Part shown: in pieces, positions 23,626-35,439 of the stretch
How positions within the stretch are numbered: the first letter of the stretch is position 1
Layout of the letters: each line of letters starts with the position of its first letter
From: Boswellia sacra
Taxonomy: Eukaryota; Streptophyta; Magnoliopsida; Sapindales; Burseraceae
DNA length: 64,000 bases
Direction of reading: 5' to 3'
Assembly: GCA_013180625.2 (NCBI GenBank)
Contig: SNVD02009837.1
Location: 310,001-374,000, forward strand
Program-made: the position numbers and the translations under genes
The notes under the pieces: model-generated
The model's input: the letters and a program-made list of their open reading frames with translations, nothing else
Told to the model about the DNA's origin: nothing
Databases searched by the model: none

Positions 23626-24309
23626 ATGGCATCTACATTTAGAAAATATCTAAATTCTAAATCTAGAAAAACGTTCAAGGTAATTAGTTCACGAGAAATA
23701 ATAACAAAAATTACTAATATTAAACAAAGTTTAAATGAAAATACATTACCCAGCATTTCACCAAATAGTATATATGAAATAGGAACATTTGACTTTAAAA
23801 CTGTTTATTCAATAAAAGAGCACGAAGAAACTTTAACTTTACAAAATGAATTTGAAGTGATAGGATTGCGTAGTCAACTAGCTATAGAAAATTATAAACA
23901 AAAAGGATTTAATTATATACACTTTGGATTAATACAAATAATCATTTAACTATTATTAAAAATAGGAATAGATTCTCCAATATTAATGCTATTAAGAGAT
24001 AAAACACTATTAAAATTTTAAGATTTCTTATTAAGAATAGTGCAAACGAACCTTTGTGACGGTGCTATTTATTTTAATTGTGCCCCAAACTTTGAAGTTA
24101 GTCTTCATGATCCAACAATGTTAGACACATTAGTTTTAAATATTCATTTGCCGGAATCAGTTTTTACACAAAATAGGCATAGGTATTTATTACTTTATAG
24201 GATATATTTTAAACAAACTAGTTTAGAATTTAATCCAGGATATAGATTACAAGATACTAGAGGAGAACCTACAATATTAACAATGGAAACAGAAAAACAT
24301 CAACTTTAA
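23626..24309 (+). pseudogene. Caulimovirid movement-protein-like ORF (copy 1)
   Basis: The frame starts at an ATG (23626) and is open to 23949, then resumes at 24040-24309 after stops and a frame disturbance. The second half, with NLCDGAIYFNCAPNFEVSL, resembles the central region of caulimovirid 30K-superfamily movement proteins, which line plasmodesmata for cell-to-cell spread. The same ORF is almost undamaged in the second copy at 63029-63748. About 230 untranslated bases separate it from the small ORF. Confidence 0.75.
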
Positions 24310-24312
24310 GTA

Positions 24313-25416
24313 ATTTTCAAAATTACAATATTTTAAACAAATTCTTACAATATTTTAAACAGATTGTATGAAGCTTCATAAGGAGTGTGTAAAGGCAACC
24401 AAACTTAGCACGCGGGGGACCCTGGGTTAAGCTGCATAAGTACTGTTTCCGTAAAATTTTTTCCAACTTGTCACTACTTTTTCGTCGATCTCTTATCTCA
24501 CTCTAGCCTCCCGAAATCCACAGCATCAACATCATCATCCTGCAAGCTCCTCCCTCTCAAACTTTTTCCCAGTTCTAACATCTCTTAAAAACCTCCTCCC
24601 TTCCTTCACTACCGTTGCCATCAACTCCCCTACGGCCACCAGCTCTAACGATGAAATCTTAATCCAAACACGCAACTGCTTGCACCCAATACTATAATTT
24701 CATGAATCGTTTTTAGCTTACCTGCCATGAATTTGTTATTTTCTTTTTCTTTTTATTTTTATTGCTTGTCTGTATTGGTGCTGGGTGGGTTGTATTGTGC
24801 CATCGGTGCAAAATCCAATTGGATTTGGTGGCTGTGTGGAAGTTGGTTTATCTGCAAAGTCAAGGCTATGGCAGAAGAAAGGGACAGAAAAAAGTGGGAG
24901 AGAAAGAAAGTGGAAGAAGAAAGAAGGGAAAGAAAGTAACAATGGAAAGAGAAAGAAAGAGGACGAAGGAAAACAGGAAAGTGTGGCTGAAATTATTAAA
25001 ATATGGCTTTAATTTTTAATTTGATAATCGGTATTATTATTATATTTTAGAAAAAATAAATGAAAAAATGAAGGTAATTTTATTTATATTAAAATAAGTA
25101 TAATTTTATTTAAGTATGAATAAAAAAAATTTGTATTAAATTTTATATTTTATTATTGTTCAATTATTTTAATTTATTATAAACATTTAATACAGTCCAA
25201 TTCAATCTTTTATCAAACACAGTATTTTGTAATATTTATACAATACAGTGAAAAACCAAATATAGTATAGAGTTTATGTAATCTTATACAATATAATTCT
25301 ATACAATGCTATTCGCTATAGCAATATTATATAATCTTATGCGGTCCACCAAACGCAGCCTATCAGTGTAATATACATGTAGTATAGTTTTTTGTTAGAA
25401 GCAAATTTTGACCTAC
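24313..25416. other. Intergenic, possible MITE end
   Basis: Just after the viral breakpoint is a C-rich stretch (24480-24660) with no convincing frame, then AT-rich DNA. The right part (about 25200-25361) ends ACCAAACGCAGCC, which looks like the terminus of a Harbinger/Tourist-type MITE. No matching left end was found. Overlapping frames at 24727-25019 are Lys/Glu-rich low-complexity and unsupported. Confidence 0.4.
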
Positions 25417-26709
25417 CTTGACGTAACTACCACATCTACGTGCAAAATGTCCTTCCTCTCCACACTTATATCAAAAAGATGGTTGTGTCGCACCTCGTCC
25501 TTCACATGACATTGTGCATTCCTAGCATTGAATAGTCTCAATAAGATTGGTGACTTAGCTTTATGTGTGGATCTGCTTTTGGAGTTAGATAGGCTTAACA
25601 TAACCAAACAAAAATCGGACACTTGCAGAACCAAGATGGCCGGACTCCCCACATTTGCAACAGGAAACTTGATTTAGACCACTATCTGGAACATTGGCAC
25701 AGCATAGATGACCATGACTCTTGCAAATGTAACACTGGATTTGCTGTACGCAATCGAAGAATTATTGTCAATAAAGAGGTTGCAGGAATCACTTCAATTT
25801 ATGCACTTGAGTTCATTAAATGATAAGAATGAAAGAAAAAAAAGCCAGGATAACATAAACTGCATATAAAAATAAAAAGGAAAAAAACACACACACCTTG
25901 ATATCATCAGCGGGGTAATCACTCTTACACGAAAACATATCATAACCCGAGTCACCGTATTTTAAACAAATATGAGTCAAACTGTCTTCCTGGTTTCTTC
26001 CTTTGCCAATAAAACAATCCTGGCCCTGCTAGGATATAAAAGTTTACACGGCTTATTCTCAACAGGATCTACGTGAAAAGCTCCAAGGAATAAACATAGG
26101 GAATGCAATATGCAAATTTTGTCTACTGAATAAACTTAATTCTCCCTGAAATATTACTATTAATGGAGTTCTATTGTTACCGTTGAAAGCAAGGACAATC
26201 AACTAGAACTCATCATCTTGTCTTCAGTAGTTTTTGTGTTAAACTTTGAAGCTCAATTAACTGGATGGTGAGTTTTTAGCTCCTAAAATTCATGTACATT
26301 AAGATATGTAGCTGTGCAATTCATAATATCTAATAAATTTGTTATTAAAAATTAAAAAAAGATATATGGCTCATGTTTAACAAACTATTAATACAGACCT
26401 GGTGCTGTAAAAGATTCAGTCCTATATTTAGCGCCACACCAATTGTTGTCATACCAATACTCCGAAGAAAGGGATGACTAGTATGCACCATAACTAAGAA
26501 CAGTATAATTAAAAGCTCAAGGGAACTGCATAATTCAGAGTCTCAACAGAAAAAATTGTAGAGTGAAAGTTAAAAGACCTGTAAGCAATTCTTCGAAGTG
26601 TGCTTGGAACTCCCACAAAGAAAGCATGGCTTCTTCCGCTTTTGTGCTGTGCAGCTCTTGGCTGTATGATTTTCGTTTCCACAATTTGAACATGTTTCCC
26701 AGCTGCCAT
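25417..26709 (-). pseudogene. Plant CCHC zinc-knuckle protein, pseudogene
   Basis: Three minus-strand exons with consensus splice sites, 26709-26579, 26028-25897 and 25743-25417, encode a chain of zinc knuckles as in plant CCHC-type zinc-knuckle family proteins (presumed RNA binding). Intact motifs include CSNCGNENHTAKSC, CFLCGSSKHTSKNC and CYICKSHGHLCC. Others are damaged: the first Cys of one is Gly (DCFIGKGR), a Cys is Tyr in CLKYGDSGY, and the knuckle ending YKCGEEGHFARRC has TGA for its first Cys. The last exon also changes frame between knuckles. The N- and C-termini were not found. Pseudogene status is well supported; family assignment is by knuckle order and spacing. Confidence 0.85.
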
Positions 26710-27240
26710 CTGGAAAATCAAAATATCTTGAACCCCTCTACAAAAGGAAATGTGCAAAATATAAGAGTTTACATTGAAGAGTAAATTTAAATTGGTTCTT
26801 AGAATATGGAGAAGTCAACTCACAAGAAGCCTTCATGTTCAATGTGGAGTGTGGAGTTTGGGTGTGGGTATAGGTGTAGCCCATATGATTGTGCACTTGA
26901 CCTTATTAATTTAAGAGAAAAGTCAATTGCACCACTTTTACACCATATTATACACAACATGACACGATACATCCATTATATTATCGACCAAATTCTTTTT
27001 TTTTTTTAATTTTGTTGGCCAGGAGATTGTTTTGAACCCTTATTAACCGAATATTGATGCCAATTGTAGTTTTGAACTCTCATAGACCAAATTTATTGGT
27101 ATCACTTATAGAGACTTTTCAGGTATCTAATCTAAAAAACTAACATGGTAGGTGAAATCCCTCCACCCAACAAACCAAAAAAGAAAAGAAAAAAAGAAAA
27201 AAATCTATTGTGAGATTCAACGGGTTGTTCACCCGAACAA
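26710..27240. other. Intergenic, nothing recognised
   Basis: No gene or element end was recognised upstream of the zinc-knuckle pseudogene. The missing 5' exons of that gene could have lain here. Confidence 0.4.
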
Positions 27241-27566
27241 AAATATTGGGAATGGGGCTCTTCCCGTCCCTCGACGCATCCTTCGTATGAATTCTTATTT
27301 ATAACTAGCTTGGGAATGTTTCTCTTGTCCTTTGTCCGGTTTATTCCCATCTAAGGATAATTAATGCAATTGAGAAAAATAACATTAACATAAACCTCTC
27401 TAAAATATTGGGAATGGAGCTCTCCCATCCCTTGCCACGTCCTTTATATTAGTTCTTATTTGTAAACTAGTGTGGGAATATTTCTCCCGTCCCTTGTCCA
27501 CTTTATTCCCATCTAAATATAATTAATGCAACAGAGGAAAATAACATTAACGTAAACCTCTATGTA
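27241..27566. repeat. 163-bp tandem duplication
   Basis: Two adjacent copies each contain ATTGGGAATGG, then CCCATC/CCCGTC words, TTTATTCCCATCTAA and AATTAATGCAA. They differ at many positions, so the duplication is old. Confidence 0.8.
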
Positions 27567-27743
27567 GTTTGGTTTTATTTTAATTCATCGATTACAAAAT
27601 AAATTAAGTTTATGCATATTTACTTTTTTGTAAGAAATGGGAAGAATCTCATATAAGAGAATCAAAGTATCAATCCATTTGCACGCCAAATAGATTAGGA
27701 TTGTACGTGTCCCAGAATCGTTGTGTCCCCAAAAACAACACTT

Positions 27744-29052
27744 AAGTAATGTTTGTTTTAATCATTTAATACTTTTTAGATCTAAACACTTTTTAGAACT
27801 TAATTTACATCACTTAATAAGATGTTTGTTTACTTTTTTAGATACCACTTAAAAAAGTGGTAAGAGAATATTTTACCTTTAATATGACTTTTTTACCCTT
27901 GTTAAAATGTAAAATGTTTATATTTATATTTATACAATCATTTAAAAATTAAATAGTCAATAAAATTAAATCAAAATTCTTTTTCATTTAAATAATTAAT
28001 ATTATATTTCTTACCACCTTTAAAAAATAATTATTAACTAAAATTAAATAAAAAATCTTTTTCATTTAAATAGTTAATATTATATTATATAAACTCATAT
28101 GATATTATTGTATAACTACTGTATCATTAATATTATTAATTTTTAAAATTCATTCCTCCAATTAGATCAAGTTTAAGCCATATCAATTTGTATACAAAAA
28201 ATTGTAAGAGTAGTATTTTATCCATTACATTTTGATGACCATATTTTGAATCATAGAATAATAATTCTATTAATTAAAGTGTTTTTTATTTGATAAACTT
28301 TTAAAAAAAAACTAATATGATCTTTTAACTGACAATATTAAATATTAATTTTTTAATTTAAATTTACATTATTAAATAAAATAAAATGTCCTTAGCAAAA
28401 TAATAAATAACTTTTGAAGTTTCAATAAAACTGTCCCTATAATATGTAATAAAATTTTATCAAATATATTATCTATTTTAAAACTCTCTATTTATAATCA
28501 TATCAAATTTTTCAATAGTTATTATTCAACATATTATTAGCTAATTAATTTGAAATATTAATAGAAATAAATGAAAGTTTACCAATTATAAAAAATATTT
28601 ATCATATTTTAATATGGTAATTGGTAATTATAAATATTGTAATAAATAATATAACAATTTGATAATAAATACTAAAACAATCACAAATATACCAAAATTG
28701 CACCTTTTAATAAATTAAAATAATATTCATAAAAAAAAATTTGATAACATTTATATTATTTTAATATGTAGGGATATTTATGAAAATTTTTAACACCTCA
28801 TTTAGACAATAATATTTAGAAAATTTGATAAAATTTATATTATTTTAATATGTAGGGATATTTATGGTATAAAATTTTAACACCTCATTTAGACAATAGT
28901 AATTAGAAAAAGTGATAAATTTTTACTTTTTCAATTAAGTTATTTATCACTTAAAATAAGTTCTAAATAGAAAAACAAACAAAAATTTTAATATTTAAAT
29001 CTAAACACTTTAAGTGTTAAGTAATAAGTGAAAGAAAACAAATACCACCTTA
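27744..29052. mobile_element. Non-autonomous DNA element (MITE-like), copy 1
   Basis: The left end (TTAAGTAATGTTTGTTTT) and the reverse-complemented right end (TTAAGGTGGTATTTGTTTTC) are imperfect inverted repeats. The interior is extremely AT-rich and non-coding. About 900 bases from the left end match 43330-44178 in reverse complement. An 84-bp tandem duplication lies near the right end (28740-28910). Superfamily is not certain; the TTA/TAA at the borders suggests Harbinger. Confidence 0.65.
28740..28910. repeat. 84-bp tandem duplication inside the AT-rich element
   Basis: Two units each contain TTTAATATGTAGGGATATTTATG and TTAACACCTCATTTAGACAA (shown shortened); TAGGGATATT recurs at an 84-base interval. 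This part is absent from the inverted copy at 43330-44178. Confidence 0.85.
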
Positions 29053-29738
29053 ATCCCATAAACAGTGATTGTTCATGCTGCTAGAGCTTTTGTACGTCAT
29101 TTTAAACCCAACAAAGATTTATCCTTCCAAATTCGAGAAGTATAAATGTAAATGTTGGACAAATTAAAATTAACATTCCAATGGACTTGAATATGACATA
29201 TCAATTTGGAATGTTAATTGATTAAGAAAGCTGGTTCTCTTGTCTCCCTGTCTCGTTGTACGTTCCTTCATTTATTCACTTCTTTATTTGTTAGTAGGGT
29301 GTCGGTTTTCTAATTCATTTGATTCCTTTCAGTTTCTTCAAGAAAGAATAAAACAAATTGGTTTTTGTGAACCTAAATTTTTAGTGCATATTTGGTTTGG
29401 GCATTCGAGCGAAATGAAGTTTTTGTCACGTACAAACAAATTGATGAATTGGTGTTTCTAAATCCAAATTGTTAATCCATCTTTTTTTTGGGTATCCGAG
29501 CGAAATGAAATTTTTGGCATCACTTCAAAACAAAATAATGGTTTGGTTTTTGTGAACCCAAATTGTTAATTCATCTTCGTTCTCGGTATCCGAGAGAAAT
29601 GGAGTTTTTTCACTTCAAAACAAGTTGCTGCTTAATTGATTGCCACATTTTTTTTTTATTTGAATTGATTACTTTATATATAAAATTTAATAAAAAATGT
29701 GAAGAATTAGAATTATGGAGAAAGTGAGAAAAAGTGTA
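29053..29738. other. Intergenic with ~92-bp tandem repeat
   Basis: No gene. Three diverged units (29370-29640) carry GAGCGAAATGAAGTTTTT-type cores at intervals of 91 and 94 bases. The last bases before the solo LTR hold the GTGTA target duplication (29734-29738). Confidence 0.6.
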
Positions 29739-30206
29739 TGTTGATGCTGAAAATCGATCGACCTCCAACTCAGCGGTAAAATTTGTATTTGTTGTAGAGG
29801 ACCTGACTCAGCCAGAAGGCAATGATGGAGTGTGTGGAAAAGGAGGGGAAAGTAAGAAATTTTGACAGACATTTGATGCTCAAGTCAGGGATCATATACA
29901 GAGCAAAATATCTGGTCGACCAGAGGGAGACGAGATAGAGAGAGAGTCTCAAGTTACAGAGAGAGAAATTGTTCCCAAACTTTGATTTGCAGCCAAGGAT
30001 TGTATTTATAGGAGAGTTTGCTTACAGGTAGCGAGATACATGGAGCTTGGTTGACAGCATGCTACATGCAAAGGAGTTAGCAGTGACACCTAGAGCCATG
30101 GAGACACTTGAAGAGAGGCTTTTATGGAATCTAGTGTCTCTAATATTTTATTAAATTTTATTGAACTTGGAAAATAATCATTGAACTCAGGAGGAGCAGT
30201 TCTTAT

Positions 30207-31247
30207 TAAGGATGGCAAAATCCGGGGCCGAGGAACCCTGGGCGAGTTTGGGTTTTCCAATAACCCGAGATTAATTAAAACCCGGGTTGTGTATCCGACA
30301 CTTGATATCAGTCTATTTTCGAAGACATCGAGTGTCGGACATCCGACACTCGACACTAGCTTTCATCCGACATGTCCAGTGTCGAATACATGGTTCATCT
30401 AATATATCGAGTGTTTCAAGTAAACACTACCAAGTCACCAACAAACAAAATCAACAAGTACATAGTGACAACAATAATAAACACATCAAAGTAAATAACT
30501 CACGACAATAAAAACATACCAAATTTAATTTACGACAATATAAAATCCGACACTCGACGGAATACGACACTCGACATCATGAAATCCGACATCATGCATC
30601 ATATTTAACTATACAAGGCCGTTATAGTTAAATATGATGCAAAAAGACAAAAAAACAAAGCTAAAACAAGCAACCTACCAAAACGCTCGACCAAACTCGA
30701 CGCGCTCGATAGAGCTCGACACGATCATCCGACAATCGACACTTACATGTCGAGTCATGTCGGATTCACAGACGACACTCGATATCAGTCTATTTTTGAA
30801 GATATCGAGTGTCGGATGATAAATTCGACACTCGACACTTACATGTTGAGTCGTGTCGAGCGCTATCGAGCTCATCCAGTTTTGTCGAGCGTTTTGGCAG
30901 GTTGCTTATTAAAGATTTGTTTTCTTTTTACCTTTTTGCATCATATTTAACTATAACGGCCTTGTATTTGCAGGTTGAAGCAAATGGCAAGTGAATTATA
31001 GATAATAAAGGATGTCGTTTAAGGGGTTATATTTAAGAATACAAATTTGATGGATTAAATTGATATAATTTTATAATTTAATTATAATTACGCACCCGGC
31101 CCCAGCATCTCTGCCCCGACCCCGACCGGGCAGAAAAATCGCACCCTGGCCCCGGCCAATTACCCTGATTTTTCGGGTAATTCCCCAGCCCCGCATGATC
31201 GGATTTTCCAAGTCCCCGGCCCCGATCGGATTGTTTTATCATCCCTA
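30207..31247. mobile_element. Non-autonomous hAT element nested in the solo LTR
   Basis: The 8-bp target duplication GTTCTTAT flanks it at 30199-30206 and 31248-31255. The inverted ends are TAAGGATGGCAAAA and, reverse-complemented, TAGGGATGATAAAA, typical of hAT elements. Both subterminal regions are rich in CCCCGGCCCCG-like words (30220-30295 and 31090-31235). No transposase is encoded. The interior holds CGAGTGTCGG blocks and a large imperfect palindrome. Confidence 0.92.
30614..30968. repeat. ~350-bp imperfect palindrome with CGAGTGTCGG words
   Basis: The left arm starts ACAAGGCCGTTATAGTTAAA and continues through GCAACCTACCAAAACGCTCG and CGACACTCGATATCAG. The right arm repeats these in reverse complement, ending AACTATAACGGCCTTGT. 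The centre lies around TCTATTTTTGAAG (30789-30800). The arms are diverged but co-linear, so single strands could fold into a long hairpin. Confidence 0.85.
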
Positions 31248-31570
31248 GTTCTTATTACATACTTTTTCTGACATTGATGGTTCTGATTTAGTCACTTGTG
31301 CCATGCAATATCTTTAGAGGTGAAATTGAAAGTTGTATCTTTCGTTGACCAAGCAGGGCGCTTGTTATGTAATTATCTGGTCAACCAAAAGGTCTCAATA
31401 TTGGGAGTAAGGGTAAAGTCTTCGTCGACCAGCTCTTAATGATGTGGCTTCAAATATTGATCTCATTGGTTGTCCTAATTTTTCATCCAATAGTGTACTA
31501 GAAAAATCATAATCAATTCTTTAATCAAAAAATTTTCTCAAATTTGTTATTTTTATCAATGATTGATCAG

Positions 31571-32481
31571 TGTTGATGCTAAAAATTAGTCGACCTTTAG
31601 CTTAACAGTAAAACTTGTATTTGTTATAGAGGGTCTGACTTAACCAGAAGGAAAATGGAGGAATATGTGGAGAAGGAGAAGAAAGTAGGAAATTTTTGGT
31701 CACGTGTTCGTCAAGATGGCCGTAGTATTTCGGTCAACCAAGGCTCCAGTGTTTTAAATGATCTGCATACAAAGAGAAAACAAAGGGTCAGAGGCGTCAG
31801 TTGTGCTGCCGGCGATAATCTTCTGATGCTCAAGTCAAAGATTAAATATACAGTGGAAATATCTGGTTGACCAGGGGAAGATGAGATAAAGAGAGAATTT
31901 CAGGTTAGAGAGAGTGTGTCCTCTTTCGATTCATAGACAATGGCTATATTTATAGAAGAGTTCACTTACAGGTGGCGGGATGCATGGGGCTTAGATGACA
32001 CCAAGCTGCATGCACAAAAGTTGGTGTTGGCAGTTGGAGCCATGGAGACACTTGGAGAGAGGCTTCTATGGAATCTTGTGCCTCTAATATTTTATTAAAT
32101 TTTATTCAACTTGGGGAATAATCATTGAACTCAATAAGCGCAACTCTTATTAAATACTTCTTCTGACATTGACGGCTCTAATTTAGGAACTTGTGTCATG
32201 CAATATCTTTGGAGGTGAAATTGGAAGTCATATGTTTTGTCGACCAAGCAAGGCGTTTGTTACATAATTATCTGATCAACTAGAAATTCTCAATAATAGG
32301 AGTAATGAAGAAGTCCTTGTCAACCAGACCAATAATGAAGGATCCACTATCCCAAGAGTTATGCCGCCATGTAGGATAAAAGGCCTATCTATTCCAATTA
32401 AAGCATTAGAAAAACTTATATCCCTTGATGACGTGACTTAAAAAATTAATCTCATTAATTGTCCTAATTTTTCATCAAACA
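31571..32481 (-). repeat. Gypsy LTR (left; 3' LTR in coding sense)
   Basis: 911 bp matching 36644-37553 and the solo LTR. The outer end is TGTTGATGCT and the inner end TTCATCAAACA on the plus strand. Confidence 0.9.
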
Positions 32482-33809
32482 ACTAGCCCTCCTAAGTTCC
32501 AAGTCAAAGTATTAGCATTTGGCTTGGACTTGACTCTTTGAAGAATACATACTTTAAGCAATACTCCATATGCATTAGTACTACACTCTTGATTGTGTTC
32601 TTTTCTTCAAAGTCGATTCAAATACTAACAATTCTCACTATTTGCTTGATAGTGCTTACTGTGCCTTTTTGTGTTAACTTCTCTTTAGCAAGGAAAGCAA
32701 GATTGTAAGTAAGTTTGTCATTGTGTCGCTCCAGAATAGTAGAGGAAAATAAACAGGAACTAAAATTGTAAAGGAGAAGGTTATACCAGAGAAATCCTTC
32801 CAAGTTATAGTCAAAGAGAAAAGTTGTATAAGGAGAAAATGCCAATATAATTGGAGAAGACTTCGTTGACATATCCGATCTACTAGAGTGTAGGCGATTT
32901 AATTTCACCTTTTAGCTCGTCAACCAAATCCCTGCTAGACCTTCTAATTTCAACACAAAGCTTCCATTATTGCTGAAGTGACTTTTAGAGGAAAGGATGT
33001 GACTAGTTACAAGGCACGAACAAGTAACACAAACAAACTATTCTTAAAATCCCTCTAATCAACTAAGATTTAGATAGTCTTTACACGTGGAGCTTTCACA
33101 AAATCCAACCTCATACCATTAAATGTATAGAGGGTTTGGTATTTCTTTCTTCTCATGAATTGATGATAAACACTTGTGTTTGTCTTGTCCTTCCTCATTT
33201 GAGTATGTCTTTTGTGATTGTTTCTTCCACTTGAAAAGGTTGATGAAGAGACTAATGTCAATTGTGGAGGCTATGATGCTCAACAATATCCAGTGGAATA
33301 TGTGGCCTTGATAGATTGGTGTTATCAATAAAGTTAATGATATTAATAGAGCTAATGGCAATGAGAAAATTAGTGGTACTTATAAAGTTAGTGGTACCAA
33401 TAATACTTGTGACAGATTTTGAGTTGACAAAGAGATTTAATCTTCTATCATTGTAATGAATCATCTTCTTTCTTTTGATTATTTTTGGAGAATACGACTT
33501 TATATTGTTGTATTTGGAGAACTGAACTCATACAATATAGCTTCATCATTTATTTGAATTTTGTTTGGAGTACTCTAATTTTTTTTGTAACTTCATATTC
33601 GCATCACATCTTTATCTATTCTCAAATAAGAGCTAGGTTGACTAAAGGGTAGATAAATTGGCATACCTTAGATATTATACGCCTGCCAATTAAATTGTCA
33701 TCTCAAACGGTGATCTCAAATAAAGGGATGTTGATCAACCAAGCATAGTAACTTAAATATCTTTCCTAACAATCTATTCACATACTGAATAGTCACACTG
33801 TAAGCACCG

Positions 33810-34990
33810 AATGGTGACCCATTATGCTAGCATTCTTGGTGGTGATCACATATAACGGCTTTAGTCAACCAGATGCATTACATGGAAAGTCTCATATGGC
33901 GAACTGTTCATATATAAAGTAGTCTCACCTTAGATGAACAGTATAATGGTGAAAATATAAGGCAGTTATACCTTAGGCATCACACGCCCTATGGTTGCGC
34001 TAGTATTACAAATGGAGATAACAAATAGAGGACTTAATTGACGATATGCATTGAAGTAAGTATCCTTCATGGTGACTTACTGAAATGGAAGGTAGTTATA
34101 CACTAGGCGCCAAATGCCTATCCCTCATATTAGCACTTCAAGTGGTGATCACATATAACGAACTTTATCAACCAGACACATCATGCAAAAAACTTCATAT
34201 GGCGAATCGATAATACAACAGGTAATTTTACCTTAGGCAAGTCTTACAAGTCGAAAACTAAAGGTAACTTTACCTTAGGCATTACATACCCTTTGGTAGT
34301 GCCAACATTACAAATGGAGATAATAGATCAATGTCTTGGTTGATCCATCACATTGTACTAAAAATCTTTCCTAATGAATTTAAGCAATAGTACCTCAAGC
34401 GTTGGATCGCCTTTGCTGATGAATTTAGGTAATAGTACCTCAAACGTTAGTACACCTTTTAAGTTTAAGGTAACTCTACTTTAGGCATCGCGTGCCCATA
34501 ATTGCTCTAGTACTTTACATGGAGAAAATAAATAAAGATCCTGGTCGACCCATCACGGTGTACAAGAAATATTTCCTGGTGAATTCAGGTAATAGTACCT
34601 CAGGCGCCAGATCGCCTCTCTTAATGATTTTGGGTAAGATCACCTCGGACGTCAGTCCTCCTTGCCTGATGAATTCGGGTAATACAATCTCAGGCATCGG
34701 ATCACCTCTCCTGGTGAATTTGGATAAGAGTACCTCAAGAGCCAGTTCGTCTTCCTTGGTAAATTTGGATAATAGTACCTCGGGTGCCGGGTCGCCTCTC
34801 CTGGTGAATTTGGGTAAGAGTACCTCGGGCACCAATCCGTCTTGCCTGGTGAATTTGGGTAATAGTACCTCGAGCTCCAGTTCATCTTTTAAGTTTAAGG
34901 CAACTCTACCGTAGGCATCGCATGCCCATGATTGCACTAACACTTTAAGTGGAGAAATAAACCAAGGTCCTGGTTGACCTATTATATTAT
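33810..34990. repeat. Higher-order repeats with a 45-bp array
   Basis: At least seven contiguous 45-bp units run through 34590-34905, each with GTAATAGTACCTC, a variable CG-containing middle and GGTGAATTTGG. Two further units lie at 34378-34465. The array is bracketed by two copies of a longer block with AACTCTAC, TAGGCATCGC and GATTGCACTA/AATTGCTCTA (34463-34560 and 34890-34985). Looser repeats of CACATATAACG and TCAACCAGA start at 33845. Because 45 is a multiple of three, both strands show long open frames; neither resembles a known protein. Confidence 0.85.
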
Positions 34991-35439
34991 GCTAGGCATT
35001 AGAGATTTTTATAGAGATTCAACTCACCAAATGAAGAATCATCAACTTTTCAAGGAGATATATTCATCATAGATGTAATAAGGCACATATGCTTCAAGAA
35101 TTATAACTTGGTTGATGTACTTTTTGAAGTGTAAAACAAAGATTGTTGATAATACATTCTCGTAAATTCAAAATTACATGAACATATTTCTTCGTTTTTG
35201 ACAATGCAATGAGACTTATTGAGTTCATAGGAAGGAACCAACTTCTTTTGTCTTTTTTGGGTAGTTTTTATTAACGGACGTAAACACCAACTTTTTAATT
35301 GAAGATCCAGTAGGTGCAAATTATCATTTCTTGGTCGAGATTAAAGATTGGAATAGTTTCTTCAACTGTTTGATTAGGAATAACTTCTTTAATTGATTGA
35401 TTACCATCATCTTTTGGATTAGGATTATGGATCAGGAGA

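Larger units (their letters stand above)
19310..24312 (+). mobile_element. Endogenous caulimovirid (pararetrovirus), rearranged copy 1
   Basis: About 5 kb of Caulimoviridae-like sequence integrated into copy B of the duplicated segment. In order: an inverted piece of the viral leader/promoter (19310-19485), a reverse transcriptase-RNase H region (19560-21170), a downstream ORF region of unknown function (21175-22430), an intergenic promoter-leader with a tandem duplication (22450-23150), a tRNA-Met-type primer site (23151-23164), a small ORF (23189-23392) and a movement-protein-like ORF (23626-24309). Every large frame is broken, and no coat-protein region was recognised. It is a fossil, not an intact virus. 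Confidence 0.85.
29739..31492 (-). mobile_element. Solo Gypsy LTR interrupted by a hAT element
   Basis: The segment matches the LTRs of the neighbouring Gypsy element from TGTTGATGCT at the left to TTTTTCATCCAATA at the right. It is flanked on both sides by GTGTA (29734-29738 and 31493-31497), the 5-bp target duplication of an LTR retrotransposon, with no internal region. It is therefore a solo LTR left by recombination between two LTRs, about 705 bp without the nested hAT insertion. Orientation (minus) follows the family's coding strand. Confidence 0.88.

Noticed and set aside
24727..25019. Overlapping Lys/Glu/Arg-rich ORFs on both strands
   Set aside because: Purine-rich low-complexity sequence, three frames open at once, no splice or homology support.
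29240..29461. ORF across the ~92-bp repeats
   Set aside because: Repeat-derived and without homology.
34492..34943. ~140-codon ORFs on both strands
   Set aside because: Produced by a 45-bp repeat whose length is a multiple of three; no family match and no start context.
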